NCBI GenBank assembly: GCA_002399345.1
Contig: DHDL01000009.1
Coordinates: 1-61,687 of the forward strand
Reading direction: 5' to 3'
DNA: 61,687 nucleotides
DNA from: Thermoanaerobacterales bacterium UBA4877
GTDB lineage: Bacteria > Bacillota > Thermoanaerobacteria > Thermoanaerobacterales > UBA4877
Below the pieces are notes generated by a model. That model had not been told where the DNA came from, did not search any database, and was given only the letters and a program-made list of their open reading frames with translations. Position numbers and translations under genes: made by a program. Below, one piece after another: positions 1 to 11,188 of this stretch; positions within the stretch are counted from its first letter, which is position 1, and every line of letters starts with the position of its first letter.

Positions 1-26
1 CGAATCCATCTCCCTCCACCATTTAT

Positions 27-47
27 AAGCCTGTAAAGGCTTTTTTG
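27..47 (+). terminator. Intrinsic terminator of the upstream gene
   Basis: A 6-bp stem (AAGCCT/AGGCTT, loop GTAA) is followed by a run of six T. It closes whatever gene lies to the left of the window. Confidence 0.7.
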
Positions 48-53
48 TATATA

Positions 54-82
54 TTGACTTACTTTGTATTCTATGTTAACAT
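54..82 (+). promoter_or_regulatory. Sigma-A-type promoter of metK
   Basis: TTGACT and TAACAT are separated by 17 bp, placing the start of transcription about 20 bp before the SAM riboswitch. Confidence 0.55.
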
Positions 83-108
83 GTTTTTATCTTAATTGAA
101 TATAGGAA

Positions 109-216
109 AACTCTTATCAAGAGTGGTGGAGGGACAGGCCCTGTGAAACCCGGCAACCAGCATTGCATGGTGCCAATTCCTGCAGAATGAATAATTCTGA
201 AAGATGAGGAATAGGA
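109..216 (+). promoter_or_regulatory. SAM-I (S-box) riboswitch
   Basis: The leader holds the S-box core: the CTCTTATCAAGAG P1/kink-turn start, GGTGGAGGGA, the CCCTGTGAAACCCGGCAACC block, GGTGCCAATTCC and a closing GATGAGGA. These are the hallmark elements of the SAM-I riboswitch, which senses S-adenosylmethionine. It precedes metK and is followed by a terminator, so it should end transcription when SAM is plentiful. Recognition rests on conserved sequence; folding was not computed. Confidence 0.95.
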
Positions 217-222
217 GAAAAA

Positions 223-253
223 GCCTCTTCTTTTGTGAAGAGGTTTTATTTTG
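223..253 (+). terminator. Riboswitch expression-platform terminator
   Basis: A 7-bp stem CCTCTTC/GAAGAGG with loop TTTTGT is followed by TTTTATTTTG, directly downstream of the S-box aptamer and just ahead of the metK ribosome binding site. This is the expected off-switch of a SAM-I riboswitch. Confidence 0.85.
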
Positions 254-269
254 TTTAGGGAGGAATAAA

Positions 270-1463
270 ATGAAAAAGTTATTTACATCTGAATCAGTGA
301 CAGAAGGGCATCCTGATAAGATATGCGACCAAATTGCCGATGCCATATTGGATGAGATTATTGCTGTAGATCCAAATGCGCGTGTTGCTTGTGAGGTGGC
401 TACAAATACAGGTATGGTTGTGGTGATGGGCGAGATAACAACTAAATGTTATGTAGACATACCTAAGACGGTACGCAGAACAATAAAAGAGATCGGATAC
501 ACTCGGGCTAAGTTTGGTTTTGATAGTGATACATGTGCCGTGATTACAAGTATTGATGAGCAGTCACCTGATATTGCACTGGGTGTGGACCGCTCGATGG
601 AAGCAAAAAAAGAAAACCGTATTGAAGACTATGATGTGATAGGTGCAGGCGATCAGGGCATGATGTTTGGTTTTGCCTGTAATGAGACACCGGAGCTCAT
701 GCCTATGCCGATATCCTTTGCCAATAAGCTGACTAAGAGATTGGCCGAAGTGAGAAAAGATGGAACGCTTCCTTATTTGCGGCCGGACGGAAAGGCGCAG
801 GTTACCATTGAATATGATGAGGATAAACCTGTAAGGGTGGATACCATTGTTGTGTCAGCTCAGCATCATCCGGATGTGGATCATGATGTGATTGAAAAGG
901 ACATTATTGAGTATGTTATAAAGCCGGTGATACCGGATGATCTTTTAGATGATAAGACCAAGTATTATATAAACCCAACAGGCAGGTTCACTGTCGGCGG
1001 CCCGCAGGGCGATTCGGGGCTGACCGGACGTAAGATAATAGTCGATACCTATGGCGGGTATGCAAGGCATGGCGGCGGCTCTTTTTCGGGTAAAGACCCG
1101 ACAAAAGTGGATAGATCCGCAAGCTATGCAGCCAGATATGTTGCCAAGAACATTGTTGCCGCCGGTATAGCGGACAAATGCGAGGTGGAGCTTGCATATG
1201 CGATAGGCCTGGCCCGGCCGGTTTCGGTCAGGGTAGATACATTTGGAACGGGAAGGCTGTCGGATGACAAAATAATTGAACTTATAAACAATAATTTTGA
1301 TTTGCGGCCGGCCGCTATTATAGACAAATTAAAATTAAGACAGCCCATTTACCGACAAATAGCAGCGTATGGTCACTTTGGCAGGACAGATCTTGATCTT
1401 CCTTGGGAGAAGACCGATAAGGCAGATACTTTAAAGGAACAGGCTACATCTTTTGCGGTATGA
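270..1463 (+). CDS. metK: S-adenosylmethionine synthetase
   Basis: MetK makes S-adenosylmethionine from methionine and ATP in the cytoplasm. The protein of 397 residues has the normal family length and starts [17 protein letters not shown], where the GHPDK motif binds ATP. It carries [10 protein letters not shown] and the glycine-rich [16 protein letters not shown] loop, both family signatures. The reading frame extends upstream to position 204, but that part lies in the riboswitch terminator. The ATG at 270 follows a good GGGAGGA site and gives the conserved N-terminus. It is a single-gene unit controlled by the SAM riboswitch in its leader and closed by its own terminator. Confidence 0.98.
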   Translation: MKKLFTSESVTEGHPDKICDQIADAILDEIIAVDPNARVACEVATNTGMVVVMGEITTKCYVDIPKTVRRTIKEIGYTRAKFGFDSDTCAVITSIDEQSPDIALGVDRSMEAKKENRIEDYDVIGAGDQGMMFGFACNETPELMPMPISFANKLTKRLAEVRKDGTLPYLRPDGKAQVTIEYDEDKPVRVDTIVVSAQHHPDVDHDVIEKDIIEYVIKPVIPDDLLDDKTKYYINPTGRFTVGGPQGDSGLTGRKIIVDTYGGYARHGGGSFSGKDPTKVDRSASYAARYVAKNIVAAGIADKCEVELAYAIGLARPVSVRVDTFGTGRLSDDKIIELINNNFDLRPAAIIDKLKLRQPIYRQIAAYGHFGRTDLDLPWEKTDKADTLKEQATSFAV

Positions 1464-1491
1464 AGCAATATAATATAATTCATAGATAATT

Positions 1492-1522
1492 AAAAAAGAG
1501 CCTTGACAAGGCTCTTTTTTAA
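1492..1522 (+). terminator. metK terminator
   Basis: A perfect hairpin AAAAAAGAGCCTT/AAGGCTCTTTTTT with a GAC loop ends in a T tract. Confidence 0.9.
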
Positions 1523-1609
1523 TTGAATACTTTATGATATTAACATTTATAGATATAGTTATATATGGAAATACTGTTTATTTGCATTGAAGGAGGAATA
1601 CGTAGATTA

Positions 1610-2479
1610 ATGGAATATACATGGCATGATAACAAACTGTGCATAAAGAATGCAGATAATTTTGAGCTGGCACAGATTTTTGAAAGCGGACAATGCTTTA
1701 GATGGATGAATGATACAGATGGGTATGTGGGTGTGATTGGGGGTAGGGTAGTTAAAGTCAAAAAACTGCAGGGGAATATATTAATCGAGAATGTGCCGAA
1801 GGGAATGATGGATGATGTATTACTTTATTTCGATATAGGCAGAGACTACGATTGCATTAAGCAGAAATTAGGATCAGATGCTTATCTCGCAAAAGCTATG
1901 GAATATGGAAGCGGGATACGAATATTAAATCAAGAACCGTTTGAGTGTATGATTTCATATATTATTTCAGCTAACAACAGGATACCTCAAATACAACGTG
2001 TTGTTAATAATTTATCAAAAATGTATGGAAGACAAGTGAACTTTAGAGGCAAGACATATTATACGTTTCCTGAGCCGGATGTTTTGGCCGATACAAAAGT
2101 TTGCGATGTAAAGGAGAGCAGATGCGGATTTAGGGCAACCTATATATGTGATGCGGCGAAACGTGTGGCCTGGGGCGACCTGGATTTAAATGCACTTAAA
2201 AAAGAAGATTATGAGAAGGCAAAGTTTAAACTCATGGAGGTCAAAGGCATAGGACCAAAGGTTGCCGATTGTATACTTCTTTATTCATTGCAAAATTATG
2301 ATGCATTCCCTGTGGATGTATGGGTAAACAGAGTAATGACTGATATATATATACACCGTAAGGTGAGTTTAAATAAGGTAGGCGAATTTGCCAGGGATAA
2401 ATTCGGACACCTGGCAGGTTTTGCGCAACTTTACCTTTTTTACTACTACAGAAATAATAGAGGAGACGATAACCAGTGA
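1610..2479 (+). CDS. 8-oxoguanine DNA glycosylase/AP lyase (OGG1-like)
   Basis: A base-excision repair enzyme of 289 residues that should remove 8-oxoguanine and nick the abasic site. The N-terminus (FELAQIFESGQCFRW) matches the OGG N-terminal domain. The helix-hairpin-helix-GPD region reads KGIGPKVADC with the Schiff-base lysine at K217, and FPVDVW carries the catalytic aspartate D236. The spacing of 19 residues equals that of K249/D268 in human OGG1. An upstream ATG at 1565 is in frame, but the AGGAGG at 1591 lies between the two and favours 1610. The stop overlaps the next start by 4 bp, so the two genes are translationally coupled. Confidence 0.9.
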   Translation: MEYTWHDNKLCIKNADNFELAQIFESGQCFRWMNDTDGYVGVIGGRVVKVKKLQGNILIENVPKGMMDDVLLYFDIGRDYDCIKQKLGSDAYLAKAMEYGSGIRILNQEPFECMISYIISANNRIPQIQRVVNNLSKMYGRQVNFRGKTYYTFPEPDVLADTKVCDVKESRCGFRATYICDAAKRVAWGDLDLNALKKEDYEKAKFKLMEVKGIGPKVADCILLYSLQNYDAFPVDVWVNRVMTDIYIHRKVSLNKVGEFARDKFGHLAGFAQLYLFYYYRNNRGDDNQ

Positions 2480-3150
2480 TAGGAGTTTTGATTGACACTT
2501 TGGCTATAGCTGCAGGCAGTATAATAGGTCTTTTTTTGAGAAGAGGTATACCACAGTCTATAAGTGATATCGTTATGAAAGGAATCGGGCTTGTTACGGC
2601 AATTATGGGTATATCCTTTTCACTTAAATCAACCAACTCTATTATAATGATTTTAAGTGTTGTTCTGGGTGGTATATTGGGAGAGATACTCAATATCGAT
2701 GGATTTTTAAATAACTTAGGTTTGAAATTGCAACAAAAATTTAAAGTCTATGGGCAGGTGGCCGAGGGGTTTGTGACGGCAACACTTATTTTTTGCGTAG
2801 GAGCAATGTCCATAGTCGGTTCCATACAGAGCGGGCTTAGTGGTAATAATACCGTATTGATCACAAAGGCCGGTTTAGACGGGATTACTGCAATTGTGCT
2901 CAGCTCTGCTATGGGTATCGGCGTATTGATGTCAGTGATCTCTGTTTTTACATATCAGGGTGTTATAGCCCTATCGGCGCGCCTTTTAAGTTCCTTTGCA
3001 AGCAATGCTTTAATAACTGAGATGACTGCCATAGGAGGTATTTTAATATTTGGATTATCCCTTGATATATTAGGAATAACAAAAATCAAGGTAGCAAACC
3101 TGCTGCCCGCGATATTTATTCCTATAATATATTTTTTGATATTTTTGTAA
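2476..3150 (+). CDS. DUF554 family membrane protein
   Basis: An integral membrane protein of 224 residues with about six to seven hydrophobic segments and the GTLIDTLAI-type N-terminus typical of the DUF554/YdfK family. Motifs seen are GSIIGLFLRRGIP near the start, VLGGILGEIL near residue 65 and FCVGAMSIVGSI near 110. The function of the family is not established; a transport role is only a guess. It starts with GTG inside the end of the glycosylase gene (4-bp overlap), so the two form an operon. A terminator follows. Confidence 0.8.
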   Translation: MIGVLIDTLAIAAGSIIGLFLRRGIPQSISDIVMKGIGLVTAIMGISFSLKSTNSIIMILSVVLGGILGEILNIDGFLNNLGLKLQQKFKVYGQVAEGFVTATLIFCVGAMSIVGSIQSGLSGNNTVLITKAGLDGITAIVLSSAMGIGVLMSVISVFTYQGVIALSARLLSSFASNALITEMTAIGGILIFGLSLDILGITKIKVANLLPAIFIPIIYFLIFL

Positions 3151-3179
3151 AACATAAATACTTGTCATAGTATATATCG

Positions 3180-3223
3180 GTCGCAAATCCACATTTAAAT
3201 GTGATTTTGCGACTTTTTTTTGT
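3180..3223 (+). terminator. Terminator after the DUF554 gene
   Basis: A long near-perfect hairpin (GTCGCAAA...TTTGCGAC, with an inner CACATTTAAATGTG) is followed by eight T. Confidence 0.9.
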
Positions 3224-3283
3224 AACAATAAATTATGACACAACATAATATGCTAACAGGAATATTTGAAGGAGGGTTACGAA

Positions 3284-3427
3284 ATGCCTTTTCTGGATTT
3301 TGTAGAAAGTGAAGATATTTTTCTTCTGTTCATTATTTTCCTGCTGTTTGAGGATAGTATGGATACGAACATACTCATGATGCTATTGCTAATATTACTT
3401 ATAAAATCTAATGATGAGTTATATTAA
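3284..3427 (+). CDS. Small hydrophobic protein, unknown function (47 aa)
   Basis: An ORF of 47 codons with a strong ribosome binding site (GAAGGAGGG, 9 nt before the ATG). The product starts MPFLDFVESEDIFLLF and holds two short hydrophobic runs, IFLLFIIFLLF and ILMMLLLILLI, separated by an acidic stretch. I do not recognise a family. It is the first of five consecutive tiny genes with similar leucine-rich segments and good ribosome binding sites, which supports that it is real. No function can be assigned. Cell-surface or spore-associated roles are possible for such short proteins but are not shown by the sequence. Confidence 0.6.
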   Translation: MPFLDFVESEDIFLLFIIFLLFEDSMDTNILMMLLLILLIKSNDELY

Positions 3428-3477
3428 CACAAATGAGATCGGCTACATATTATATAAAGTAGAAAAGGGGAGATACA

Positions 3478-3603
3478 ATGAAACAGGGATATAAAGTCAC
3501 TCCACAAGATCAGCTGTTGGTACTATTTCTATTTAAAATGTTTGAATGTGAATTTGAAGACCCTAAGCAATTAGTTGTTCTCCTTTTCCTACTCGTTTTT
3601 TAA
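3478..3603 (+). CDS. Small hydrophobic protein, unknown function (41 aa)
   Basis: An ORF of 41 codons preceded by AGGGGAGA at a good distance. It starts MKQGYKVTPQDQLLVLFLF and ends LVVLLFLLVF, with a charged middle (MFECEFEDPKQ). The pattern 'charged residues, then LL-V-LF-LF' recurs in the neighbouring small genes. No family is recognised. Shared context, spacing and ribosome binding sites suggest that the five genes between 3284 and 4444 are expressed together. Confidence 0.55.
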   Translation: MKQGYKVTPQDQLLVLFLFKMFECEFEDPKQLVVLLFLLVF

Positions 3604-3631
3604 TTCTTTTAAATTAGAAGGAGGGTTTTCT

Positions 3632-3853
3632 ATGTCAGATGTTAAAGGCGGCGGCGGATTTGGCGGCTTTGGAGGATTTGGACTTGATAGAGAAAATCTG
3701 CTGCTTATACTCTTCCTATCATGGTTATTTAAACCAGGATGCGATAAAGGTGGATGTAACGATGGCGGGGGCATAGGATATGGCAATGGTGGAGATTTCA
3801 ATCAACTACTGGTAATACTTCTGTTCCTTGTTCTTTCCGGAGGTTGTTTCTAG
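3632..3853 (+). CDS. Glycine-rich small protein, unknown function (73 aa)
   Basis: A 73-residue protein with a glycine-rich start (GGGGFGGFGGFG), then a hydrophobic segment RENLLLILFLSWLF, a Cys/Gly-rich middle (GCDKGGCNDGGG) and a second hydrophobic end (QLLVILLFLVLSGGCF). The frame is open upstream to 3575, but the strong AGAAGGAGGG site at 3617-3626 selects the ATG at 3632. It has three cysteines. Glycine-rich short proteins with one hydrophobic run are known among clostridial and bacillar spore-layer proteins, but no firm family match can be made by eye. Confidence 0.7.
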   Translation: MSDVKGGGGFGGFGGFGLDRENLLLILFLSWLFKPGCDKGGCNDGGGIGYGNGGDFNQLLVILLFLVLSGGCF

Positions 3854-3906
3854 AAATTGGGCCCTTTTGGGCCCGTACATAAATTATAATTAAAAGGAGG
3901 GGTATT

Positions 3907-4245
3907 ATGGATGAAATAGAGAAGCCTAGAGATGAAAACGATGATAAGGTGGACTTGACAAACAATAAAGACCTTCAAAATATAATGGGAAATGTACAAA
4001 AAGTATTGGATGATCCTGAAAAGCGTAAGATGCTCACACTTGTCCAGAAACTGATGGATAGTTCAGTGAATGAAAGTAGCGATCCCAGGATAAATCTTTT
4101 AAATGCCATAAAACCGTTTTTAAAACCCAAGAGACAGAGAACTCTTGATAGTTTTAAACAATATTATACATACTTAAATGTAATAAAAACTCAAGAAGAA
4201 TTTAACAAAATAAGTAAAGAGGAGGGGAAAGAAGATGGATTATAA
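3907..4245 (+). CDS. Small charged protein, unknown function (112 aa)
   Basis: A soluble, highly charged 112-residue protein after an AAAGGAGGGG site. Residues 20-60 are predicted helical (LQNIMGNVQKVLDDPEKRKM). A motif near residue 75 reads DPRINLLNAIKPFLKPKRQ, a pattern that I associate with small uncharacterised clostridial proteins. Its stop lies 11 bp inside the next ORF, so translation is probably coupled. Unlike its neighbours it has no hydrophobic segment, so it may be the soluble partner of the cluster; that is inference. Confidence 0.65.
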   Translation: MDEIEKPRDENDDKVDLTNNKDLQNIMGNVQKVLDDPEKRKMLTLVQKLMDSSVNESSDPRINLLNAIKPFLKPKRQRTLDSFKQYYTYLNVIKTQEEFNKISKEEGKEDGL

Positions 4246-4444
4246 TATGTATAATAATGGTTATAGCATGGATGAAGAAGACAATATAGCAGAAATCGAA
4301 GAAAATAACGAAGTAAAAGGCAAAGAAGTACATAAGAGCCTTGATTATACTGAAAACGAATCAACTCAGAGTACACAACCGTTTGACCTATCAAGTATTA
4401 TAATTTTATTATTTTTGATATTTTTTGTAAGTAGGAGATTTTAG
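4235..4444 (+). CDS. Small protein with C-terminal membrane segment (69 aa)
   Basis: A 69-residue protein preceded by GAGGAGGGGAAAGAAG. The first 48 residues are acidic and low-complexity (NMYNNGYSMDEEDN, then many Glu and Thr/Ser). The last 20 form one hydrophobic segment (SSIIILLFLIFFVS) ending in RRF, a tail-anchor-like layout. It overlaps the preceding gene by 11 bp and is followed by a terminator. Function unknown. Confidence 0.6.
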   Translation: MDYNMYNNGYSMDEEDNIAEIEENNEVKGKEVHKSLDYTENESTQSTQPFDLSSIIILLFLIFFVSRRF

Positions 4445-4470
4445 GGATGGATGACATCCCTTTTATTATT
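4443..4470 (+). terminator. Terminator closing the small-protein cluster
   Basis: Stem AGGGATG/CATCCCT with loop GATGA and a following TTTATTATTTTT. It supports treating the small genes 3284-4444 as one unit. Confidence 0.75.
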
Positions 4471-4576
4471 TTTACGCAAACATATGACCGATATCAATAT
4501 AATAAGAAATTAAAAGAAAACATATGATTTATTGAGTAAATGAGATTTAATTAACTATTAACACCTATTATGGCAC

Positions 4577-4605
4577 TTGATATAACAACTTCCATTTTCT
4601 ATTAT
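4577..4605 (+). promoter_or_regulatory. Sigma-A-type promoter of groESL
   Basis: TTGATA and TATTAT with a 17-bp spacer; the CIRCE operator lies just downstream of the predicted start point. Confidence 0.7.
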
Positions 4606-4616
4606 ATATACTGTAA

Positions 4617-4643
4617 TTAGCACTCGATGGATATGAGTGCTAA
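4617..4643 (+). promoter_or_regulatory. CIRCE operator (HrcA binding site)
   Basis: A perfect consensus inverted repeat TTAGCACTC-N9-GAGTGCTAA. HrcA binds this element and represses groESL until heat shock. It lies between the promoter and the groES ribosome binding site. Confidence 0.98.
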
Positions 4644-4667
4644 CAAAATTCTGAAGGAGGGATAAAC

Positions 4668-6600
<1,933 letters not shown>

Positions 6601-6611
6601 TATAGGCTATT

Positions 6612-6642
6612 AAAAGCAGGGAAATCTTCCCTGCTTTTTTTA
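6612..6642 (+). terminator. groESL terminator
   Basis: Hairpin AAAGCAGGGAA/TTCCCTGCTTT with a run of T. Confidence 0.9.
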
Positions 6643-6649
6643 TATACTG

Positions 6650-6679
6650 TTGACAGGGTATATCAAAATCTGATATATT
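6650..6679 (+). promoter_or_regulatory. Sigma-A-type promoter of guaB-guaA
   Basis: A perfect TTGACA and TATATT with an 18-bp spacer. The transcript would have a leader of about 135 nt before guaB. Confidence 0.7.
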
Positions 6680-6772
6680 ATTTACAAACTTTCTTTTGAT
6701 ATAAAAATTAGAGCTTTTGTTTAAAAACTTTCTTCCTTGCACAGTATAGTGTTTGGTTGTATTTATTGGGTT

Positions 6773-8289
<1,517 letters not shown>

Positions 8290-8291
8290 CA

Positions 8292-9821
8292 ATGAAAGAG
8301 GAAGTACTGATTTTGAACTTCGGGGGACAGTATACCCAACTGATTGCTAGGCGGATACGTGAGTGCAATGTTTATTGTGAGATTATAAGTCATAAAACCC
8401 CTGTGTATAAGATCAAGGAAATGAAGCCTGCAGCTATCGTGCTTTCGGGCGGACCTGCCAGTGTTTGTGCTAAAAATGCACCGCAGTGTGATAAAGGAAT
8501 ATTTAATCTTGGGGTTCCTGTCCTTGGCATATGCTATGGAGCACAGCTTATGGCAAAGTTATTAGGCGGCAGGGTTTCACAATCGGAGATAAGTGAATAT
8601 GGCAGGTCGGAGCTTATTATTAATAATGATAATCCTATTTTTGGTAATATTGACAAAGTTACAACAGCATGGATGAGTCATACGGATTCTATTGACACTT
8701 TACCCGATGATTTTGAAATTATTGCATTCACTAAGGATTGTCCGGTGGCTGCTATGGCCAATGAGAGTAAAAGGTTATATGGTGTACAATTCCATCCTGA
8801 AGTTGTGCATACAACAAAAGGTATGGAGATGTTAAGAAACTTCTTATTTAAAATATCTAAATTATCGGCGGATTGGACGATGGATTCGTTGGTAGAACAG
8901 ACTATAAAATCTGTAAGGGAAAAAGTGGGCGACAAGGAAGCCATATGTGCCATATCCGGCGGTGTTGATTCAACCGTTGCAGCAGTGCTTATACATAGGG
9001 CCATTGGTGACCGGCTGCATTGTATATTTGTAGATAATGGACTTTTGAGGTTGAATGAGGCTGACGAAGTTGAGCGGTTTCTTAAGGACAAATTTAAAAT
9101 GGATATAAGGAAGGTCGATGCCCATGAGCAGTTTTTATCTGCACTGAAGGGTGTTACCAAACCTGAACAAAAGAGAAAGATAATCGGCAATACATTTATA
9201 AGGGTTTTTGAAAAAGAAACGGATAAATATAGAGATGCTGAGTTTTTAGTTCAAGGAACTCTTTATCCTGATGTGATTGAGAGCGGTGACGATATGGCGT
9301 CTACTATAAAGAGTCATCATAATGTGGGCGGACTGCCTAAGGACATGCGGTTTAAACTTATAGAACCGTTGAGGATGTTATTTAAAGATGAAGTTAGGAA
9401 AGTGGGCAGGGAACTTGATATTCCGAACAGCATTTTGCATCGTCATCCTTTCCCGGGGCCTGGCCTGGCCATTCGGACACTTGGCGAAGTGACGGAACAA
9501 AAGCTTGATGTATTGAGGAAGGCCGACTATGTAGTAACACGGGAAATAAAAAAGGCTGGTCTTTATGATAAATTGTGGCAGGCATTCGCAATATTGCCGG
9601 ACATACACTCTGTGGGTGTCATGGGTGATGAACGCACATATGGTGAAACAATAGTACTCAGGGCTGTCAACAGCAGCGATGGTATGACTGCGGATTGGGC
9701 CAGGCTGCCGTACGAGGTGCTGGATAATATATCAAGACAGATAATAAATGAGGTTCATGAGGTCAACAGGGTCGTCTATGATATAACCTCAAAGCCACCT
9801 TCCACAATAGAGTGGGAATAG
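8292..9821 (+). CDS. guaA: GMP synthase (glutamine-hydrolysing)
   Basis: Aminates XMP to GMP with glutamine and ATP. The 509 residues show the class I amidotransferase domain with its triad (Cys81 in GICYGAQ, His168 and Glu170 in FHPEV). The PP-loop SGGVDSTV follows at about 222, then the C-terminal dimerisation domain ending KPPSTIEWE, the standard GuaA terminus. It lies 2 bp after guaB. Nothing is unusual. Confidence 0.98.
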   Translation: MKEEVLILNFGGQYTQLIARRIRECNVYCEIISHKTPVYKIKEMKPAAIVLSGGPASVCAKNAPQCDKGIFNLGVPVLGICYGAQLMAKLLGGRVSQSEISEYGRSELIINNDNPIFGNIDKVTTAWMSHTDSIDTLPDDFEIIAFTKDCPVAAMANESKRLYGVQFHPEVVHTTKGMEMLRNFLFKISKLSADWTMDSLVEQTIKSVREKVGDKEAICAISGGVDSTVAAVLIHRAIGDRLHCIFVDNGLLRLNEADEVERFLKDKFKMDIRKVDAHEQFLSALKGVTKPEQKRKIIGNTFIRVFEKETDKYRDAEFLVQGTLYPDVIESGDDMASTIKSHHNVGGLPKDMRFKLIEPLRMLFKDEVRKVGRELDIPNSILHRHPFPGPGLAIRTLGEVTEQKLDVLRKADYVVTREIKKAGLYDKLWQAFAILPDIHSVGVMGDERTYGETIVLRAVNSSDGMTADWARLPYEVLDNISRQIINEVHEVNRVVYDITSKPPSTIEWE

Positions 9822-9877
9822 TAGAATTATGGCCAAAGACCCAATACTCAAGTGGGTTGGAGGCCTTAGCTTTTATG

Positions 9878-9911
9878 AAAGTGTAGCAGTAATGTAGCAC
9901 TTTTATTTTTT
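9878..9911 (+). terminator. Probable guaBA terminator
   Basis: AAAGTG/CACTTT stem with a 14-nt loop, then TTATTTTTTG. A further hairpin (ACCCA/TGGGT inside GGCC/GGCC) lies just upstream at about 9830-9864. The loop is long, so this is a moderate call. Confidence 0.5.
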
Positions 9912-9970
9912 GCAAATAAGCAGGACTTTCCCCTTCATTGTAGAAATATGTGGAATAGGGAGGAATGATA

Positions 9971-10333
9971 ATGTCTGAAGAGGAACTCAAAGTATTAAAA
10001 CATGTATATTCATTAGCAAAAGACAGAAGAATAAAGAATGAGAAGGCTCAACAAGAAAATATTAAAACACTTGATGAAGATAAAGAAATGTATACATATT
10101 TAGAAAAGCTGGATCATGAAAAGATAAAAATGATACAAACACTAATGTACTTAGGAAAAGATAAAAATTTTGATAATACAGACTCACCGGAGATAAGGTA
10201 TAAAAAAGAAAGAGAATACATGGATGAAATAGGATGGAAGGATAAAGAACTTGATATCAAAGCGATTGAGGATAAAGAAGCATTGGATTTGTTTTTAAAA
10301 AGCGCATTTGAAATATTAAATATAAAGTTATAA
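9971..10333 (+). CDS. Unknown small helical protein (DUF3775-like pattern)
   Basis: A soluble, lysine- and glutamate-rich protein of 120 residues, predicted almost wholly helical. An in-frame ATG at 9965 sits too close to the AGGGAGG site (9957-9963); the ATG at 9971 is 7 nt away and fits better. The segment LDHEKIKMIQTLMYLGKDK followed by acidic helices recalls DUF3775 proteins, where a short 'ALMWLGR' motif lies in this place. This is a weak resemblance by eye. It stands alone between guaA and an XRE pair and has its own terminator. Function unknown. Confidence 0.6.
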   Translation: MSEEELKVLKHVYSLAKDRRIKNEKAQQENIKTLDEDKEMYTYLEKLDHEKIKMIQTLMYLGKDKNFDNTDSPEIRYKKEREYMDEIGWKDKELDIKAIEDKEALDLFLKSAFEILNIKL

Positions 10334-10339
10334 GTCAAG

Positions 10340-10371
10340 CAAATAGGCCCTGTTTGGGCCTATTTGTTTTT
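10340..10371 (+). terminator. Terminator after the 9971 gene
   Basis: Perfect 11-bp stem CAAATAGGCCC/GGGCCTATTTG, loop TGTTT, then a T tract. Confidence 0.92.
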
Positions 10372-10475
10372 AATTCCAAGATAATTCTTTAATGAGGATT
10401 GAAATAACTATAAGAAATTCACCTTTTTTCTTCTGCCAAAGCCTTTAACCATTGAGGCATAGTTACAGTTTTTAG

Positions 10476-10520
10476 CAAATGTAAAAAACATTTGACATTA
10501 TGATGCTGTAGTTATATATT
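10476..10520 (+). promoter_or_regulatory. Promoter with overlapping inverted repeat (XRE operator?)
   Basis: TTGACA at 10492-10497 and TATATT at 10515-10520 with a 17-bp spacer form a near-ideal sigma-A promoter. A perfect 7-bp inverted repeat, CAAATGT-N5-ACATTTG (10476-10494), overlaps the -35 box. It is a natural binding site for the XRE regulator encoded as the second gene of this operon; autoregulation is inferred. Confidence 0.55.
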
Positions 10521-10550
10521 TAGTATACAAAGTAAATAAGGAGATGAAAT

Positions 10551-10829
10551 ATGGTGATTTTATTTTGGTTGATAACAGTTGCTTTGCTAGTAGCGGTTAT
10601 TGCCATGCTTATAGTTATTGGCAAAAAAGGAGATGAACGGCGGAGATTCATTGTAGAGAAGGCTAGTTCAAGAACTTTTTACGTGGCTATTGGAATCTTG
10701 CTTTTGGATAGTATAACTGCATCCATAAAAGGTAAAGCGGCAGAGGAATCATCACTTATTATGTTAGCTGTCTTAGCCCTTGTATTTTTGATAGAATTAT
10801 TACATTTGAGTCGTATATATGGAGAATAA
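10551..10829 (+). CDS. Small membrane protein paired with an XRE regulator
   Basis: A 92-residue protein with three hydrophobic segments: residues 3-23, about 43-56, and about 68-85. KKGDERRRFIVEKASSRTF lies between the first two as a basic cytoplasmic loop. This two-gene layout, a short membrane protein of the DUF2178/DUF3796-like kind followed directly by a 60-70-residue XRE repressor, is common in Firmicutes. The membrane partner is thought to control the repressor. The exact family is not certain. It overlaps the XRE gene by 11 bp. Confidence 0.7.
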   Translation: MVILFWLITVALLVAVIAMLIVIGKKGDERRRFIVEKASSRTFYVAIGILLLDSITASIKGKAAEESSLIMLAVLALVFLIELLHLSRIYGE

Positions 10830-11010
10830 TATTCGTGATCGTCGAAAAAAGTTGAGTTACTCTCAAGAATCTCTCGCCCAAAAATGCCATGTTAGCCGTC
10901 AAACGATTAATGCTATCGAAAATAATAAATATGATCCAACTTTAGGATTAGCTTTCAGCTTAGCTCATTGTTTAAATACAACAGTTGATGAGTTATTTCA
11001 TAAGTTATAA
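10819..11010 (+). CDS. XRE-family helix-turn-helix regulator
   Basis: A 63-residue protein that is little more than one HTH-XRE domain: IRDRRKKLSYSQESLAQKCHVSRQTINAIENNKYDPTL, then the closing helices ending TVDELFHKL. This is the compact YvaO/Cro-type regulator that usually represses its own operon. It overlaps the upstream membrane-protein gene by 11 bp. The inverted repeat at 10476-10494 is the likely operator. Confidence 0.92.
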   Translation: MENNIRDRRKKLSYSQESLAQKCHVSRQTINAIENNKYDPTLGLAFSLAHCLNTTVDELFHKL

Positions 11011-11094
11011 GAACCCCATGATTTACATATTTATATTTTATGCTGGTGTTACAGATATTTAGGTGACCAAATTTTGTTAAGAGCCAGGACAAAT

Positions 11095-11137
11095 AGCTCC
11101 TATTGTAGTATCTAAACTGCATAAGGAGCTTTTTTAT
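11095..11137 (+). terminator. Terminator after the XRE gene
   Basis: Stem AGCTCCT/AGGAGCT with a loop of 22 nt, then six T. Confidence 0.6.
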
Positions 11138-11188
11138 TGTTTTACACTCATGTTTAATGTATACTAATAGTCAGGATGGTGAGTTTGC

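Noticed and set aside
3224..3283. Possible sporulation sigma-E/sigma-K promoter before the small-protein cluster
   Set aside because: CATAATAT resembles a sigma-E -10 box, but no matching -35 at the right spacing was found.
3856..3875. GGGCCC-TTTT-GGGCCC palindrome after the glycine-rich gene
   Set aside because: A good stem on paper but no T tract follows and the next gene is 30 bp away; not called as a terminator.
9830..9864. Hairpin GGCC...ACCCA/TGGGT...GGCC after guaA
   Set aside because: Possible structured 3' end, but no known RNA family; mentioned only with the terminator.
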